DNA of 64,000 bases from Nocardia cyriacigeorgica. Lineage in GTDB: Bacteria > Actinomycetota > Actinomycetes > Mycobacteriales > Mycobacteriaceae. The notes beneath the pieces are model-generated. The model saw only the letters and a program-made list of their open reading frames with translations. It had not been told where the DNA came from and made no database searches. The stretch spans positions 62,001 through 126,000 of the forward strand of contig NZ_JARWNX010000040.1 of assembly GCF_029868385.1 (NCBI RefSeq), written 5' to 3'. Made by a program: the position numbers and the translations under genes. Position 1 is the stretch's first letter; the number at the start of each line of letters is the position of its first letter. Positions 63,332-64,000 of this stretch are shown in pieces.

Positions 63332-64000
63332 TCGCCGCGGTGTCGGGCAGATCCGCGCTGCGCAAGACTGTCGCGGTGAATTCGTCCAGCGGATAGAACA
63401 ATTCGATCGCCAGCTCGGACAGGGTGACATCCGCCGGTGCGCCGAAGGTGGCCATGGTGGAGAACATCGACAGGGTGCCCGCCGGGGTGCGGACCCGGAT
63501 CGGGAACTGGAACGGGCTCGGCTGATCCGGTTCGTCGTCGTCGAGCGCATCCGGTACCGGGTAGGCGGTGACCTCGTCGTAGAGGGCGCGCAGCTGAGGG
63601 TCGCCGGTCGCGCCGACCTGCCGGGCGAGCCGGTCCAGGAACAGTTCACGCACCCGGTTCGGGCTGGTCAGGCGTGCGGTCAGGCCTTGAGGGTGCAGGA
63701 CCAACCGATAGACGTTCGGCGCGGGCGCAATCACGTGATCGGGTACGCCGAGGGTGAGGATGCCCATCGCGCGATTGCCGGTGACCACATTCCACAGCCG
63801 GTCCACCACCACCGCCGGATACGGTTCGTGCGCGGCGAGCATCGTATCCAGCGCCGAACGTACCGCGGACAATGCGGCGTCGTCGAGACTGCTCTCCCGA
63901 TATGCGGGTGCGTAACCGGCCGCCATCAACAGCGTATTGCGTTCGCGCAGCGGCACATCCAAGGTATCGGACAGTCGCAGGATCATGGCGCGACTCGGCT
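63306..64000 (-). CDS. MmyB-like XRE-family regulator (partial; N-terminal HTH outside the window)
   Basis: The visible 231 codons hold the end of the HTH region (PSRAMILRLSDTLDVPLRERNTLLMAAGYAPAYR) and the MmyB-type ligand-binding domain (YPAVVVDRLWNVVTGNRAMGIL, NVYRLVLHPQGL, PFQFPIRVRTPAGTLSMFSTMATFGAPADVTLSEL). The frame is open to the window edge, so the ATG at 63986 is internal, not the start. Proteins of this family bind fatty-acid-like ligands and regulate neighbouring genes. The gene is convergent with the NRPS and overlaps its last 26 bp. Confidence 0.85.
   Translation of the reverse strand, partial: PSRAMILRLSDTLDVPLRERNTLLMAAGYAPAYRESSLDDAALSAVRSALDTMLAAHEPYPAVVVDRLWNVVTGNRAMGILTLGVPDHVIAPAPNVYRLVLHPQGLTARLTSPNRVRELFLDRLARQVGATGDPQLRALYDEVTAYPVPDALDDDEPDQPSPFQFPIRVRTPAGTLSMFSTMATFGAPADVTLSELAIELFYPLDEFTATVLRSADLPDTAAIMRRASPR

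Overview
The window is high-GC DNA from a mycolic-acid-type actinobacterium, most likely Nocardia or a close relative. It has the aceE / PucR regulator / fabD / acpM / kasA / accD6 fatty-acid operon, with an ahpE, DUF3052 and lipoprotein trio transcribed away from aceE. It also has cobD, SURF1, ptpA, cobC, Nif3, zinc-ribbon and RNase H-phosphatase genes. From memory this is the gene content of the Mycobacterium tuberculosis Rv2228c-Rv2247 region. A single ketoacyl synthase in the operon, abundant GTG starts, leaderless-type promoters and KstR-like operators also fit Nocardia/Rhodococcus.

Layout. 0-13 kb: a truncated glutamine amidotransferase, a phosphotransferase, an NDMA-dependent alcohol dehydrogenase behind two KstR-like sites, two serine hydrolases, DUF3145, a GT87 mannosyltransferase-like protein, a stand-alone thioester reductase, a secreted alpha/beta hydrolase, a HEAT-like protein, and a broken oxidoreductase/TetR pair. 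13.2-24 kb: tRNA-Val and the conserved core (ahpE, DUF3052, lipoprotein; then aceE to accD6), closed by a strong hairpin. 24-30 kb: small regulators and enzymes (TetR, gamma-carbonic anhydrase, GlxA-type AraC, metallo-hydrolase, alanine dehydrogenase, ECF41 sigma factor). 30-36.6 kb: cobD, a TetR/SDR pair with shared operators, SURF1-ptpA, cobC and Nif3. 36.6-51 kb: an accessory block between the Nif3 and zinc-ribbon genes, holding gene relics, a GT2-GtrA/GT39 pair, a DUF4097 gene with a large palindromic operator, an HbpS-SenS-SenR-like haem/redox system, a GT4-cytochrome P450 fusion, and an MGT glycosyltransferase with an ABC-2 permease. 51-53 kb: zinc-ribbon protein and RNase H-phosphatase. 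53.4 kb to the end: a secondary-metabolite locus with an FAD monooxygenase-acyltransferase fusion, a dimodular NRPS (C-A-T-C-A-T-TE, first A domain with a serine code) and an MmyB-type regulator running off the window.

How the genes work together. AceE makes acetyl-CoA and AccD6 helps turn it into malonyl-CoA. FabD loads malonate on AcpM, and the ketoacyl synthase elongates meromycolate-type chains. The PucR protein, between aceE and fabD, probably controls the FAS-II genes. Several neighbours (KstR-type sites, thioester reductase, glycosyltransferases, NRPS locus) point to lipid and glycolipid or lipopeptide chemistry. Five loci are damaged: the DUF1801 gene at 3.3 kb, the oxidoreductase and TetR at 11-12 kb, an amidohydrolase relic at 37.3 kb and a methyltransferase at 38.7 kb. 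The most unusual items are the GT4-P450 fusion, the monooxygenase-acyltransferase fusion beside the NRPS, a 57-bp dispersed palindromic repeat, and the 36-bp palindrome upstream of DUF4097. No insertion sequence, prophage or CRISPR array was seen.
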